Notes: generated from the sequence alone by a model not told the origin. Numbered from the stretch's first letter, positions 7,874 to 18,029 are shown. The stretch is 64,000 bases of DNA from JAWSVE01 sp033852115 (GCA_033852115.1 JAWSVE010000008.1:620001-684000), one strand, 5' to 3'. Made by a program: numbers and translations.

Positions 7874-10800
7874 TTAGTAATTGAGGTAGGAACGAAAAGC
7901 TTTGACTGTTGAGTGAAAGGTTTCAATAAAATCGACTTTGAGCGCTTGCGCCTGTGTTGAATTGCTGGTTTTAGCCGCGAGTTCCATTGCCGCCGCAATG
8001 ACATGGAGCCTTTGCGCCTTGAGTTGTCCTGCACTGCCTTTAATTGAATGGGCAACGAAGCGAATTCCCGCGAGATCATTGTCGGCAAAGTGAGTTTCTA
8101 TTGCCTCTAGACGCTCAGTGGACGAGTCACAAAACATCTTTAGAAGTATTTCCAAGCGATCGTGGCGCCCCTTCAGCATAGTGAGAGCTTCATCCTGCAA
8201 CCAGATGTCATGATTAGCTACAGTATCGGCATCTGATGGTGGTGAGGGGTTGGGCGCATTGTCGCCGCGGTTCTCTTGAGTGCGGTCCAGGTTGTGCTCT
8301 AATGAGTCTTGTGGCGTTTTCGTCTTACTTGTTTTGTTGGTCTCGACATCGTTGGCTGGGGAGGGCGCTTTGCCAATCCATCGTTGCAGTTTTGCCAGAA
8401 GCTGATCCTCATTGACGGGCTTGCTTAGATAGTCTGACATTCCTGCGGTGACACAGCGTTCTCGGTCGCCCGTCATTGCATTGGCGGTCATGGCGATTAT
8501 TGGTATTTTGCGATAAGCAATTCCAGCCTGACCTTCGCGAATGAGTTTTGTTGCGGCATAGCCATCCATGACTGGCATTTGGCAGTCCATTAAAATCAAT
8601 GTAAATGGGTCTGCGCCAGAATTAAGTAGCGACTGGATCGCTTCATTCCCGTTTGTGGCGACATCGGCATGTATTTCAAGTTCGGAAAGCATCAATTTGG
8701 CAACTTCAACATTAATCGCATTATCGTCGACTAAAAGCACCCGGGTCGACTTAGGCCATTGTTCTACTTTTTTTCTACCGGCGGCCTCTGGTTGCGAGAA
8801 AAATTCGACATCGCTGGATGCGGTTGCTGTATTGATGGCGAACAATAAATCGTTTGCTGAAAGTGGTTTGTATATACAGCTATTGAAGCCTTGGTCTGTG
8901 AGTACGGATGGGTCTCCTCGATAATTCATTGGCAATATCGGCATTATTGTTAGGCTTGCGTCTGCGGATGTAGCCGCTTGTTTTAGGGTGGTTAAATGTT
9001 CTGAATTGGGCTCTGAAGACATCTCTATGAGTACTAAGTAGCGCCGTGAATTTAGCAGGCGGTTACTCGTCATAATGTCGTCGCCAGTAAAGTCGCGCAA
9101 GCTTTGGCATTCTAGACCCCAGGCACTCAATTGTTTTTGTAATGTGTTTAGAGAGAACGGATTTTTAATGTCTAATAATACAATAACGTCATTAGGCGAT
9201 AAGGCGCTCGGTAGCTCTTGACTAATAAACCGAAGAGGAATGCGAAAGCTAAATTGACTGCCATGTCCGAGCGTGCTGTTCACTGAAATACCACCGCCCA
9301 TTGCATCACATAGTTTTTTGCAAATAGCTAACCCCAGCCCTGTCCCGCCAAACTCTCGCGTTGTACTTGCATCAACTTGAGTGAACGGCGTGAAAAGATT
9401 GGCGAGCTTATCGGCTGGAATTCCGATACCTGTGTCAGAAATACTCGCGTTAAGCCAAACGGTATCACCGTCTCGTTTGACTTCTGCGCTAACAACCACT
9501 TCCCCTCGTTGGCTAAATTTAATGGCATTCCCCAATAAATTGGTCAGTACTTGTCTAATTCTACTGGGGTCCCCCTCTACTCGCATGAAACTAATATCGG
9601 CTAAATCCAATATTAGCTCTAGGTGTTTTTCTTCCGCACGTAGAGCCATGGTTTCACATAAATCGTCGAATACTGAACGCAAATCAAATTCGAGAACCTC
9701 TAGGTCTAGCTTTCCTGCGTCGACTTTAGAAAAGTCTAGAATGTCGTTTATCAATGATAAAAGTGAGTCTGCACTGTTTTTAGCTATATCTAACTTACGC
9801 TGTTGGATTCTTGTAAGCTCTGACTTTTGTAAGAGGTTGAGCATGCCAAGAATGCCATTCATTGGTGTACGAATTTCATGGCTCATGGTGGCGAGGAATT
9901 CACTTTTTGCTTTGACGGCTGCTTCGGCCGCTTTCATTGCTGAAACAAGTTCTTTTTCGGTGCGGTTCTTTTCTCTCTGAATATTAATGCTTTCAATAAT
10001 TTGACCGATGGTGGCAAGCAAAGGCGTCAACCAGTGGACAAGACCTTCGTGATAACCGTTTTCTCTATTGGCCAAGCAAGCGAGTGCGATAACTTGGTCA
10101 TTACGTACTATGGGTAAGCCCAAAAATGAATCTAGTAATGGATGAGTAGAGGAGGCGTCTGCGAGAATATGCGCATTGCTGTCGTTGTTGGATATAATAT
10201 ACAGCTCGGAGTTAATGACTTTTCCAAATACGTTGTCGAGGTCATAAATTTCTGCGCCCGATGGATAGAGGTTTTTGTAGTGATCTCGGAGGTCTTTGCT
10301 CCAGGCTTCATCGTTGGCCGCAAGCGTTTTCACATATTGTTGGCCAGAATCTGTATGCCGAACTTCTCCTATAAGGCCAAATTGACTGTCCGTCATTATG
10401 AGTAAGTCTTGAAGTATTTCATCGAAGGCGTCTGATGTGTTTGCGTGCGCGATAAATTTGGTGAGCGATTTAGCTATTACTTGAGATAGCATCATTTGTG
10501 ATTGCAGTTCATGATTGGCCTTTTGTAACTGTTGGTCGGCGATCTTTCTCGAACTAATGTCTTGGAATGATCCATATATGCGAACGCACTTACCTTGCTT
10601 TAGCGCGGCGCGCCCGGTTATGTTTGCCCAGATTGTGCGGCCTTTTGCGGTAATGACTTGTGTTTCTTCATTGAATGCCTTGCCTTCTAACACGCACAGT
10701 TTTATCAGGTGACGCATTTTCTCTCGCTCGGGTCCCTCCTTAAAGAAATTGCTTGATGTGTCAGCCTCAATTTCGGCGTCTTCGGGAAGGTCGTGTAGGG

Positions 10801-13348
10801 CTTTGGTTGTTGCCGACCAGGTGAGTTGGTTGCTTTCCAAATTCCATTCCCATGCACCAATGCTTGCTTGATTGCTCATTTCTTGTAGCAAAAATTCTTG
10901 GTGTTGAATTTTCTCTTTTGCTTTCTCTTGAGCGGTTATATCAATGGCTGTTGCATAGTACAGTGACTTAGTGGGGTGTATGGCAAAACGCCACAAAAGT
11001 GTTAACTGCTTATTGGATTTTGAGATGAATTGGCATTGTACCGGCTGTGTATCAGATTCTTGCAACAGTGCTTGTTGGGCATTGTGGAGCAAGTTGACGT
11101 CTTTGGGATCGATGAAGCGTGTGAAATGGCTTCCTATAATATCGTCTTCAGAGTATTCGGATGCGCTGATGAGCGCTTGGTTAGCTTTGTGGACTATCCC
11201 ATCTTTAGTGAAAATAGCCATGAACGTATCAGATACATCAAAGAAACTTTGTACTTCCTTTTGTGTGTCGGCGAGTGCCTGTTGAGCTGTTTCAAGGTCA
11301 GTGATGTCAATGCCACTGCCATAAATTCTGTGGGTCGTTGGATCAAAAGCGATGTTCCATATAATACTAATTGAATCGCCATCGCGCGTCTGGTAACGAT
11401 TATTAAAGGTTATTGTAGTGTTCTCTGCGTTTAGCTTGGCAAGTGCCTTTTCGGTGCTTTTAACATCGTCTTGCAGAACGAAATTTAAAAAGGTGTGGGT
11501 GAGAATATGGCTTTCGTTCCAGCCTAGTATGTGGGAAAAGGCGGTGTTTACTTTTTCAAAGCGGTCATTTAGTTGAGCGATAAATACTAAGTTTGATGAT
11601 AAATCGAAAAACTTTTGAAGCTCCTCCCTCGATCGCTCTATCAACAGTTGAGCGTTCTTTTGGTTGCTGATGTCGAGGTGGGTTCCTACCATGCGAGTAG
11701 GTTTTCCGCTATTGTCTCTAGCGACTACTTTTCCAGATTCAAGAACCCATACCCAATGCCCATCTTTGTGGCGAACACGAGACTCGCCAGCAAAATGATC
11801 TCGCTGCCCGTTCCAGTAGTTTTTGAGTAATTGTGAAGATCGCGAAAAATCTTCGATGTTGACAAGCGCTTGCCATCGCTCCATCGACATGGGCGTTAGT
11901 TCTTCCAGGGAATAGCCAAAAATTTTAGCCCAGCGCTCGTTGATGTGTATTGTGCCCGTTAGTATGTTCCAGTCCCATATGCCAGCCTCAGTGCTTTCAA
12001 GCACCATTTCGAGCTGCTCACGATGATCGATAATTTTGATCTCGTTAGCTTTTCGTTCAGATATATCCTGGATAATCGACCAAATGAATTCGTGCCCGTA
12101 ACCGTCTTTTATCAATACGCCATTGAGTACAACCGGAATTCTAGAGCCTGTTTTTGTGATGTATTCTTTTTCATACGGGCCATACCGGCCATGCGTGTTT
12201 AAAGACTCAAGTTGTTTCGTTTCTTGGGTAGCGTACTCTGAGGGTGTGAGCTCCCAGTAGTTAAGCTGGGCAAACTCTTCACGGCTGTATCCGGTAGCCT
12301 CGAGGAGTGCTTGGTTAAATTCAACGAAACGACCTGTGGACGTGTCGTTCAAGGCGATGCCAATAGGCGATAGGTCGAATAATGCGCGGAGCCGAATGTC
12401 ACTATCGTGACGGTTTTGGACAACACGGAGTAAAACGGCAAGTGGGATTATTACTAGTCCAACAGTGAATGCAAGCAGAGCCCTTATGCCCCACAGCACC
12501 TGAGTGGCTGCATGCCAACCTTCACGCGGTACCGCCGCTAACTCCCAAGAGCCGTTTGGTAGGGTTATGGTGGTAGTCTCAGGTTGTGCGGAATAGATGT
12601 CCTCACTTCCGAAGAATAGCTCGCCTTCGGCTCCTGTGCCGTCTTTGCCTCGTGCGGCTAAAAGGAGGTTTGAGTTGGTATTGCTAAGCCCGCTCGATGT
12701 ATACAGATGTTCTGCGTCCATAACCGCAGATACCAGCCCCCATGGCCTTTTCTCTCCACTTGGACTTTCGGTATAGACAGGTATGCGGCCAATGATGCCC
12801 ACACCTCCCTGAACCAGGTTCAGTGGTCCGGCTATAGTTAGCTTTCCGCTGTCTAAGGCGGCTAGCGCAGCGTCTCGCTGGCGATCGTTTGCCCTGTAAT
12901 CTAAACCTATTGCCTGCTCATTCCCTTCGAGCGGGTACACCATGCGGATCACTAAATCGGGAGCTGCCCCGATATTGATTAACTCCGTCTCGCCTGAAAA
13001 TAGGTTTGCCGCAACGGCTGAAAAGCGCTCTTGAGAGATATCGGGCTCTGTACTAATCAGCGCAACAATGCCCATGACCGTTTGGATATTAGTGTTGATT
13101 CTGCCCTCAATGTTGGAACGGAGTATGCCGAGTTCGGCGAAGACCTCTGCCCGTTTTTGGTCCTCCATACGCGCTTGGTAGAGAAAATCTAGGTACGCGG
13201 CTAGGCCTAGGAGTATCAATCCAGCGGCACTGAGGATAGCCCAGCTTGCCCAGCTCGACTGGCGTAGTAAGCGGGACTGAGGCTTGTCTTCTGGCCCTTT
13301 AGGAGACTTCATATCGTCGTGTAGCAAAGAAAGAAAGCGATTTCGCAA
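7874..13348 (-). CDS. Giant hybrid sensor histidine kinase (CHASE, multi-PAS, GAF, HisKA, HATPase, REC, HPt)
   Basis: Inner-membrane phosphorelay sensor of 1824 residues. Order: TM1 about 36-57, periplasmic CHASE sensor domain about 60-285, TM2 about 290-312, then five PAS domains (about 318-430, 445-570, 575-690, 695-815, 820-945; several with PAC motifs), a GAF domain (about 970-1130), HisKA with phospho-acceptor H1157 in MSHEIRTPMNG, HATPase with DTGIGIP and GGTGLGLAI, a degenerate receiver (about 1390-1510) without the acceptor aspartate, a complete receiver with D1588 in ILMDCQMP, and an HPt domain with H1767 in AHSIKGSAGQL. The complete intramolecular relay His-Asp-His suggests an unlinked output regulator. 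An internal ATG 12 codons in is an alternative start. The signal is unknown. Confidence 0.92.
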   Translation of the reverse strand: MRNRFLSLLHDDMKSPKGPEDKPQSRLLRQSSWASWAILSAAGLILLGLAAYLDFLYQARMEDQKRAEVFAELGILRSNIEGRINTNIQTVMGIVALISTEPDISQERFSAVAANLFSGETELINIGAAPDLVIRMVYPLEGNEQAIGLDYRANDRQRDAALAALDSGKLTIAGPLNLVQGGVGIIGRIPVYTESPSGEKRPWGLVSAVMDAEHLYTSSGLSNTNSNLLLAARGKDGTGAEGELFFGSEDIYSAQPETTTITLPNGSWELAAVPREGWHAATQVLWGIRALLAFTVGLVIIPLAVLLRVVQNRHDSDIRLRALFDLSPIGIALNDTSTGRFVEFNQALLEATGYSREEFAQLNYWELTPSEYATQETKQLESLNTHGRYGPYEKEYITKTGSRIPVVLNGVLIKDGYGHEFIWSIIQDISERKANEIKIIDHREQLEMVLESTEAGIWDWNILTGTIHINERWAKIFGYSLEELTPMSMERWQALVNIEDFSRSSQLLKNYWNGQRDHFAGESRVRHKDGHWVWVLESGKVVARDNSGKPTRMVGTHLDISNQKNAQLLIERSREELQKFFDLSSNLVFIAQLNDRFEKVNTAFSHILGWNESHILTHTFLNFVLQDDVKSTEKALAKLNAENTTITFNNRYQTRDGDSISIIWNIAFDPTTHRIYGSGIDITDLETAQQALADTQKEVQSFFDVSDTFMAIFTKDGIVHKANQALISASEYSEDDIIGSHFTRFIDPKDVNLLHNAQQALLQESDTQPVQCQFISKSNKQLTLLWRFAIHPTKSLYYATAIDITAQEKAKEKIQHQEFLLQEMSNQASIGAWEWNLESNQLTWSATTKALHDLPEDAEIEADTSSNFFKEGPEREKMRHLIKLCVLEGKAFNEETQVITAKGRTIWANITGRAALKQGKCVRIYGSFQDISSRKIADQQLQKANHELQSQMMLSQVIAKSLTKFIAHANTSDAFDEILQDLLIMTDSQFGLIGEVRHTDSGQQYVKTLAANDEAWSKDLRDHYKNLYPSGAEIYDLDNVFGKVINSELYIISNNDSNAHILADASSTHPLLDSFLGLPIVRNDQVIALACLANRENGYHEGLVHWLTPLLATIGQIIESINIQREKNRTEKELVSAMKAAEAAVKAKSEFLATMSHEIRTPMNGILGMLNLLQKSELTRIQQRKLDIAKNSADSLLSLINDILDFSKVDAGKLDLEVLEFDLRSVFDDLCETMALRAEEKHLELILDLADISFMRVEGDPSRIRQVLTNLLGNAIKFSQRGEVVVSAEVKRDGDTVWLNASISDTGIGIPADKLANLFTPFTQVDASTTREFGGTGLGLAICKKLCDAMGGGISVNSTLGHGSQFSFRIPLRFISQELPSALSPNDVIVLLDIKNPFSLNTLQKQLSAWGLECQSLRDFTGDDIMTSNRLLNSRRYLVLIEMSSEPNSEHLTTLKQAATSADASLTIMPILPMNYRGDPSVLTDQGFNSCIYKPLSANDLLFAINTATASSDVEFFSQPEAAGRKKVEQWPKSTRVLLVDDNAINVEVAKLMLSELEIHADVATNGNEAIQSLLNSGADPFTLILMDCQMPVMDGYAATKLIREGQAGIAYRKIPIIAMTANAMTGDRERCVTAGMSDYLSKPVNEDQLLAKLQRWIGKAPSPANDVETNKTSKTKTPQDSLEHNLDRTQENRGDNAPNPSPPSDADTVANHDIWLQDEALTMLKGRHDRLEILLKMFCDSSTERLEAIETHFADNDLAGIRFVAHSIKGSAGQLKAQRLHVIAAAMELAAKTSNSTQAQALKVDFIETFHSTVKAFRSYLNY

Positions 13349-13605
13349 AACGCGTAAAAGCGCGTATGCCCTATAAAAGGTATAGCCTATTTCACCGGCG
13401 CGAAATCAAAGGAGTCGGAAGGGGTAGCTAATACGTTGATAGCTAGCGACGAGTCGTGGAGGTCAAAGACGGCGAAGGCGGGCCAACATAGGCAGGTACA
13501 GAATAGTTGCCGGGGCGGTGGTTGAGTTTAGTCGGATGATTTTAGCGAGAAGGCGGTGAGTGAGAGTTTTAGCCAACAAGAGATTGGATAAAAAAGCAGG
13601 AGAAA

Positions 13606-13682
13606 TGGTAGCAAGGGCGAGACTTGAACTCGCGACCCCAGCATTATGAATGCTGTGCTCTAACCAGCTGAGCTACCTTGCC
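13606..13682 (-). tRNA. tRNA-Met (CAT), elongator type
   Basis: Cloverleaf of 77 bases with encoded CCA. The anticodon stem CAGCA/TGCTG encloses loop TTCATAA with anticodon CAT. Acceptor GGCAAGG pairs with CCTTGCT with a G1-U72 wobble, a pattern I recall for pseudomonad elongator tRNA-Met. Initiator hallmarks (three G-C pairs at the anticodon stem, C1-A72 mismatch) are absent. The T arm has GTTCAAGTC. Confidence 0.93.
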
Positions 13683-13773
13683 ATTTCCTTGATCATCACA
13701 GGTCGAGACCCGGCCCGTGATGAGGGCGGCTATTTTCCTGATTTGGCCTTTCTTGTCAAGCGCGATTGGGCGC

Positions 13774-14664
13774 TTAATCACTACCTTTTTCGAGCGCTTG
13801 GTGGGAAATTCCCTCTTTGCTAAACCCTGAGCGGAGATGAAGGTCGCGTTGAGGGAAGGGTATGTCAATACCGTATCGCCTAAAGGCATCGTCTAAAGCC
13901 CATAGGTATTCGGATACCAAAAAACTAGGGCGTTTGACTGCTTCCGGAGAGACCCAGACACCGAGTATGAAGTCTAGGGCACTGTCACCGAAGCCTGTCA
14001 TCCACACAACAGGCATTCGCCCATTATCGGTTAGCGTCAGTTGCACAGTGGACGCCGCTTCCAAAGCCGCTTTTTTAACGAGCTCTTTATCGCTGCCATA
14101 GGCAACGGAAAAAGGGATGCGAAAGCGGCGCAGGTTATCTTCCAGAGTCCAGTTGGTGACGCGCGAGCTGGCGAACTCTGCATTTGGAATAAGGATATCG
14201 ACGTTGTCGTTTGTTCTCACGAGTGTAGAGCGGATGTTAATTTGCTTGACCTCGCCCACCAAACCATCCGGTAATTCAATAAAATCGCCCACTTTCAGAG
14301 ATTTTTCTAGCATGATAATCAGGCCAGAGAAAAAATTATTAACGATGTTTTGAAGGCCTAGGCCAATACCTATGCCAAGCGCGCCGCCAATGATAGCGAG
14401 CTTCGTTAAGTCGATACCCAGTGCACTAGCCGCTAAAAGAAAACCAATGACTATAAAAAGGTAGTGAAGAATTCTACTCACTGTGTAAATTTGAGCGCTA
14501 CTGATGGACGCTCTCAATGAACCCAAGCGCGAAACGGCCCGCTGCACAACAACTGATGCAATATAAGAAGCGACCATTAACCCTGTTGCAAAAATGACAG
14601 CACCAAAGGTTAAGCGGTACTCACCAAGAGAGAAGAAAACGTAATTTAGCCAGTGATCATCCAT
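13774..14664 (-). CDS. MscS-family small-conductance mechanosensitive channel
   Basis: Inner-membrane channel of 296 residues that opens on membrane tension to release solutes during hypo-osmotic shock. Three membrane helices are visible: about 15-40, 60-85 and the pore-lining helix in the glycine/alanine-rich GGALGIGIGLGLQNIVNNFFSG (about 92-115), the signature of TM3. The beta domain follows (LKVGDFIELPDGLVGEVKQINIRST, then NVDILIPNAEF) and then the alpha/beta vestibule. The length is as in E. coli MscS. It is three bases downstream of corA and is the last gene of an ion-transport operon. Gating properties cannot be read from sequence. Confidence 0.93.
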   Translation of the reverse strand: MDDHWLNYVFFSLGEYRLTFGAVIFATGLMVASYIASVVVQRAVSRLGSLRASISSAQIYTVSRILHYLFIVIGFLLAASALGIDLTKLAIIGGALGIGIGLGLQNIVNNFFSGLIIMLEKSLKVGDFIELPDGLVGEVKQINIRSTLVRTNDNVDILIPNAEFASSRVTNWTLEDNLRRFRIPFSVAYGSDKELVKKAALEAASTVQLTLTDNGRMPVVWMTGFGDSALDFILGVWVSPEAVKRPSFLVSEYLWALDDAFRRYGIDIPFPQRDLHLRSGFSKEGISHQALEKGSD

Positions 14665-14667
14665 CGT

Positions 14668-15630
14668 TTACAGCCAGCGTTTAATTTTAAAGATTATTAA
14701 GGCCGTGACGCTAATCGTAGCCATCACGCCCAACAGAATAAAATAGCCATACTTAATCTGAAGCTCGGGGATGTATTGAAAGTTCATGCCATATAGTCCG
14801 GCAAGAAAACCGAGAGGTACGAAGATCGTCGTTACTACGGTAAGAATTTGCATGGTGCGATTTAAACGGTGCGATGAAATTGAAAGATAACCTTCGATTA
14901 AATCGCCGCTAATTTCGTAGTACATTCCCAGAAGGCTCAGTATCCGGTCGGAGCGTTCATGTAAATCCTGGGCTTCGTGTGCAAAAACACTAAAGCGTTC
15001 ATCGTCTTGGGTCATGGCAACCAATGCACTGGTGAGTCGCTCGTGATAGTTAAATGTGCGCTTTAATTTTCGTAAACGACCGCGATAGCTAATTAATTCG
15101 CGTAAATCGTTATCATCACCAAGGTCTTGCATTAGCTCTTCTTTCTCCGAGAGCTCCTGCTCAAACGCCAAAATTGTATCCAAATAAATTCCAAAGGAGG
15201 TATGGATGAGTTTGCTGGCGAGAAGGAATGGCGTCTTTAGTAACGATACAAGTTGCTGGTTATTCCACCATTGATCAATTGAGATGCTTGGTTTGCTATG
15301 GCGAGTAATAATAAAGTTATCGCCAACAAATAATGCAATTTGCAACGGCTCGACGACGAGACCTTCTTTAACCTCAACTAAGCCGCGATACAAAATAAAT
15401 AGCATGTCGTCAAAGTGTTCGATTTTTGGAGGGTGGCGCGTTCTCTGCGCATCTTTTATCGCGAGAGGGTGGCAGCCGAACGCCGCCAATAACTGCTTCT
15501 CGTCTTTCTCCGGGATACTTTCACAGTCTATCCACAAAAACTCTTCAGGTGCGGGCTTTTGACCTAGTGAAGTGACATCCGCTTGTTGAACGATTGAACC
15601 GTCTGCATGGATGCGCGTTGTTCTAATCAT
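14668..15630 (-). CDS. CorA/ZntB-family divalent cation transporter
   Basis: Pentameric inner-membrane metal channel or transporter of 320 residues. The long cytoplasmic domain ends in two C-terminal membrane helices; the first ends with the family signature YGMNF, with the loop FQYIPELQIKYG and then the second helix. Basic residues KIKRWL end the protein. CorA members mostly transport Mg2+ (or Co2+/Ni2+), ZntB members Zn2+; the sequence does not separate these. I start at the ATG read from 15630 because AGAGAA precedes it; the longer reading frame to 15690 runs into the antiporter gene. It sits between antiporter and mscS with gaps of 13 and 3 bases. Confidence 0.92.
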   Translation of the reverse strand: MIRTTRIHADGSIVQQADVTSLGQKPAPEEFLWIDCESIPEKDEKQLLAAFGCHPLAIKDAQRTRHPPKIEHFDDMLFILYRGLVEVKEGLVVEPLQIALFVGDNFIITRHSKPSISIDQWWNNQQLVSLLKTPFLLASKLIHTSFGIYLDTILAFEQELSEKEELMQDLGDDNDLRELISYRGRLRKLKRTFNYHERLTSALVAMTQDDERFSVFAHEAQDLHERSDRILSLLGMYYEISGDLIEGYLSISSHRLNRTMQILTVVTTIFVPLGFLAGLYGMNFQYIPELQIKYGYFILLGVMATISVTALIIFKIKRWL

Positions 15631-15643
15631 AACGTTCTCTATT

Positions 15644-16849
15644 TTATCGTTGTTGTGATTGATCCGTGGGTGAAGTGTTTGCATGAGCAATACACAAACG
15701 CGTTATCGGTGGACCCAATAGCTCAAAGACAACGGTACCTGCTATTGCCGTGGTTAGAAGCGCTTCTGCAAATTGCGGAAAAGCTTGTGATGCAATGAGT
15801 GCAATACCGATCGCTACCCCTGCCTGAGGCAACAAAGCTGAGCCTAGTAAAATTCCTTGTAAGGAAGAGGGTCTTGAAGACGCGGAGCGGCAACATATCC
15901 ACCCACCCATCAAGCGTCCCAATATGCGCGAGATAACATAGGTCACACCAAGCCAGCCCGTTGTGGCTAAGTGACTAAAATCGAGTGATGCGCCAGCCAA
16001 AATAAAAAATAGCATCATAAACGGCCATTCAATTTGGTGTATGGCATGAAATGGTCGGCTATGGTGTTTGGCGGTGTTAGTGATCGTCATGCCCATCGTG
16101 ATACAGGCTAGCAAATACGAAACTTCTAGCCATTGTGCCAAGCCGGCACACAAAACGACTGCACCTAATGCCTCAATGAGCAGGGGCTCGCCTTCGGATG
16201 AACGCCCGGTTAGCCAGCCAATGGGAAGCCCGATTGCAATACCCAATACAATCGCTCCGCCAAGTTCCCAAAGCGAGGTGAGAGCCACGGTAAGGTGAGC
16301 GTCTAATAAAAACACTGCAAGTGCGGCAGACAGGCTGAAAATTAATAGACCCCAAACATCGTCTAGAGCAACGATGCCGAGCAGTTTTTCCGTAAACGGC
16401 GTTGATTGCTTAGATTCTTCAATCACGTCGCGTGTTGCCGCAGGGTCGGTCGCGGTCGCGGCTGCGCCTAATAAGAGCGCGAGTGGCCAATTGTTAAAAA
16501 TTAGTGCCACGGCCAACGTGACGGCAAGCCAAGTTGCAACCGTCACCCATATAGAAGCGGAAATTACAGCTGCCCCTTGAGCCTGTAGCCAGCGAAGATG
16601 CAGTTTGCCGCCTAAAAGAAATCCGACCATCGCTAATGCGATATGGCTTATCCAAGGGAATGTTTCTTGAGCAAGGTCACTCACTAGATCAAAGCCTGAG
16701 GGACCAACGGCAATACCTAGGGTGATCAATAAGGTGACGCGCGGTATGGCTGTTTTTTTTCCGATCCACTGCGCGGCCAGCCCGGCAATTAACAGGCTGC
16801 CGAGGCTAATAAACACGGTGGCAAGGTAAGGAGATTCTTGCATAGACAA
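15644..16849 (-). CDS. Cation:proton antiporter, CPA family
   Basis: Polytopic inner-membrane protein of 401 residues with about twelve hydrophobic segments. The signature ATDPAATRDVIEE (unwound helix region) and VALDDVWGLL, with the paired aspartates of the ion-binding site, identify it as a monovalent cation/proton antiporter of the CPA superfamily. There is no C-terminal TrkA-N/KTN domain, so it is of the short form. It is the first gene of the operon antiporter-corA-mscS, which together would handle Na+ or K+/H+ balance, Mg2+ and osmotic release. Na+ versus K+ specificity is not readable. Confidence 0.9.
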   Translation of the reverse strand: MSMQESPYLATVFISLGSLLIAGLAAQWIGKKTAIPRVTLLITLGIAVGPSGFDLVSDLAQETFPWISHIALAMVGFLLGGKLHLRWLQAQGAAVISASIWVTVATWLAVTLAVALIFNNWPLALLLGAAATATDPAATRDVIEESKQSTPFTEKLLGIVALDDVWGLLIFSLSAALAVFLLDAHLTVALTSLWELGGAIVLGIAIGLPIGWLTGRSSEGEPLLIEALGAVVLCAGLAQWLEVSYLLACITMGMTITNTAKHHSRPFHAIHQIEWPFMMLFFILAGASLDFSHLATTGWLGVTYVISRILGRLMGGWICCRSASSRPSSLQGILLGSALLPQAGVAIGIALIASQAFPQFAEALLTTAIAGTVVFELLGPPITRLCIAHANTSPTDQSQQR

Positions 16850-16937
16850 TTCCAGCTTGGCGTCTTAGTGACAGCATGTCGGAATTGTCTACTGAGTGTG
16901 GGAAAGTGTAAAGGTAGTTATAGGACTTTATCGAAAG

Positions 16938-18029
16938 TTACACGTTAAAGCGAAAATGAATAACATCTCCATCTTGAACGATATACTCCTTGCCTTCCAA
17001 GCGCCATTTTCCTGCATCTTTAGCACCTGCTTCGCCGTTATGCTCGATGAAATCTGAATAAGCAATGACTTCAGCTCGGATAAAACCTTTTTCAAAGTCG
17101 GTATGAATTTTTCCTGCCGCTTGAGGCGCTGTTGCACCAACGGGAATTGTCCAGGCACGAACTTCTTTTACACCTGCCGTGAAATAAGTGTGTAGCCCAA
17201 GCAATTCATAACCTGCGCGAATAACGCGATCTAAGCCCGCTTCTTCCATGCCTAATTCGGCGAGAAATTCTTGTTTTTCGTCGTCCTCAAGCTCGGCAAT
17301 TTCTGCTTCGAGCTTGTTACAAATGGGTACGACGACGGCATTTTCTTGTGCGGCGATTTCACGTACTTTGTCTAAATGAGCGTTGTTCTCAAAACCATCC
17401 TCATCGACATTTGCGATGTACATTGTGGGTTTCAAGGTTAGAAAAGCGAGTGGTTTTAGTAATTTACGTTCGTCATCGTTGAGTGGGAAACTGCGCAGAG
17501 GCTTCGCTTCATTGAGATGTGGAAGAATTTTTTCCATTAGCGCTTTCATCACGATGGCTTGCTTGTCTTGCCCTTTTGCGGCTTTGGTGTAGCGTTGCAA
17601 AGATTTTTCAACCGTATCGAGATCGGCAAGGGCCAGCTCTGTATTGATGACGTCAATGTCCGCGGCGGGGTTGATTGAGCCTTCTACGTGGATCACATTT
17701 TCATCTTCAAAGCAGCGAACGACGTGGGCGATGGCATCTGTTTCTCGGATGTTGGCTAAGAATTGGTTGCCAAGACCCTCACCTTTTGATGCGCCAGCGA
17801 CGAGCCCTGCGATATCGACGAATTCCATGGTGGTGGGAATTATTTTTTCTGGTTTAACGATGTCAGAAATTTTATCTTGTCGAGGATCTGGGATTGGCAC
17901 GATACCGGTATTAGGTTCGATGGTACAGAAAGGGAAATTTTCCGCATCGATCCCCGCTTTAGTTAACGCGTTGAACAGCGTTGATTTGCCAACGTTAGGT
18001 AAGCCGACAATGCCGCAATTGAAACCCAT
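16938..18029 (-). CDS. ychF: YchF, Obg-family ATPase
   Basis: Universally conserved P-loop NTPase of 363 residues that prefers ATP to GTP, binds ribosomes and negatively modulates the oxidative stress response. The P-loop GLPNVGKSTLFNALT is at residues 8-22, the switch I region with FPFCTIEPNTG follows, G3 is DIAGLVAGASKGEG and the altered G4 is NVDE-like rather than NKxD, which explains the ATP preference. The C-terminal TGS domain ends WRLEGKEYIVQDGDVIHFRFN. The order prs-rplY-pth-ychF is the usual gammaproteobacterial operon, and the gap to pth is 32 bases. Confidence 0.97.
   Translation of the reverse strand: MGFNCGIVGLPNVGKSTLFNALTKAGIDAENFPFCTIEPNTGIVPIPDPRQDKISDIVKPEKIIPTTMEFVDIAGLVAGASKGEGLGNQFLANIRETDAIAHVVRCFEDENVIHVEGSINPAADIDVINTELALADLDTVEKSLQRYTKAAKGQDKQAIVMKALMEKILPHLNEAKPLRSFPLNDDERKLLKPLAFLTLKPTMYIANVDEDGFENNAHLDKVREIAAQENAVVVPICNKLEAEIAELEDDEKQEFLAELGMEEAGLDRVIRAGYELLGLHTYFTAGVKEVRAWTIPVGATAPQAAGKIHTDFEKGFIRAEVIAYSDFIEHNGEAGAKDAGKWRLEGKEYIVQDGDVIHFRFNV

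Noticed and set aside
13349..13605. Small gene between tRNA-Met and the hybrid kinase
   Set aside because: No open frame with ribosome site; region is probably the kinase promoter.
14117..14353. Plus-strand frames within mscS and many others of 60-140 codons
   Set aside because: They lie antisense to well-supported genes and have no family-like sequence.
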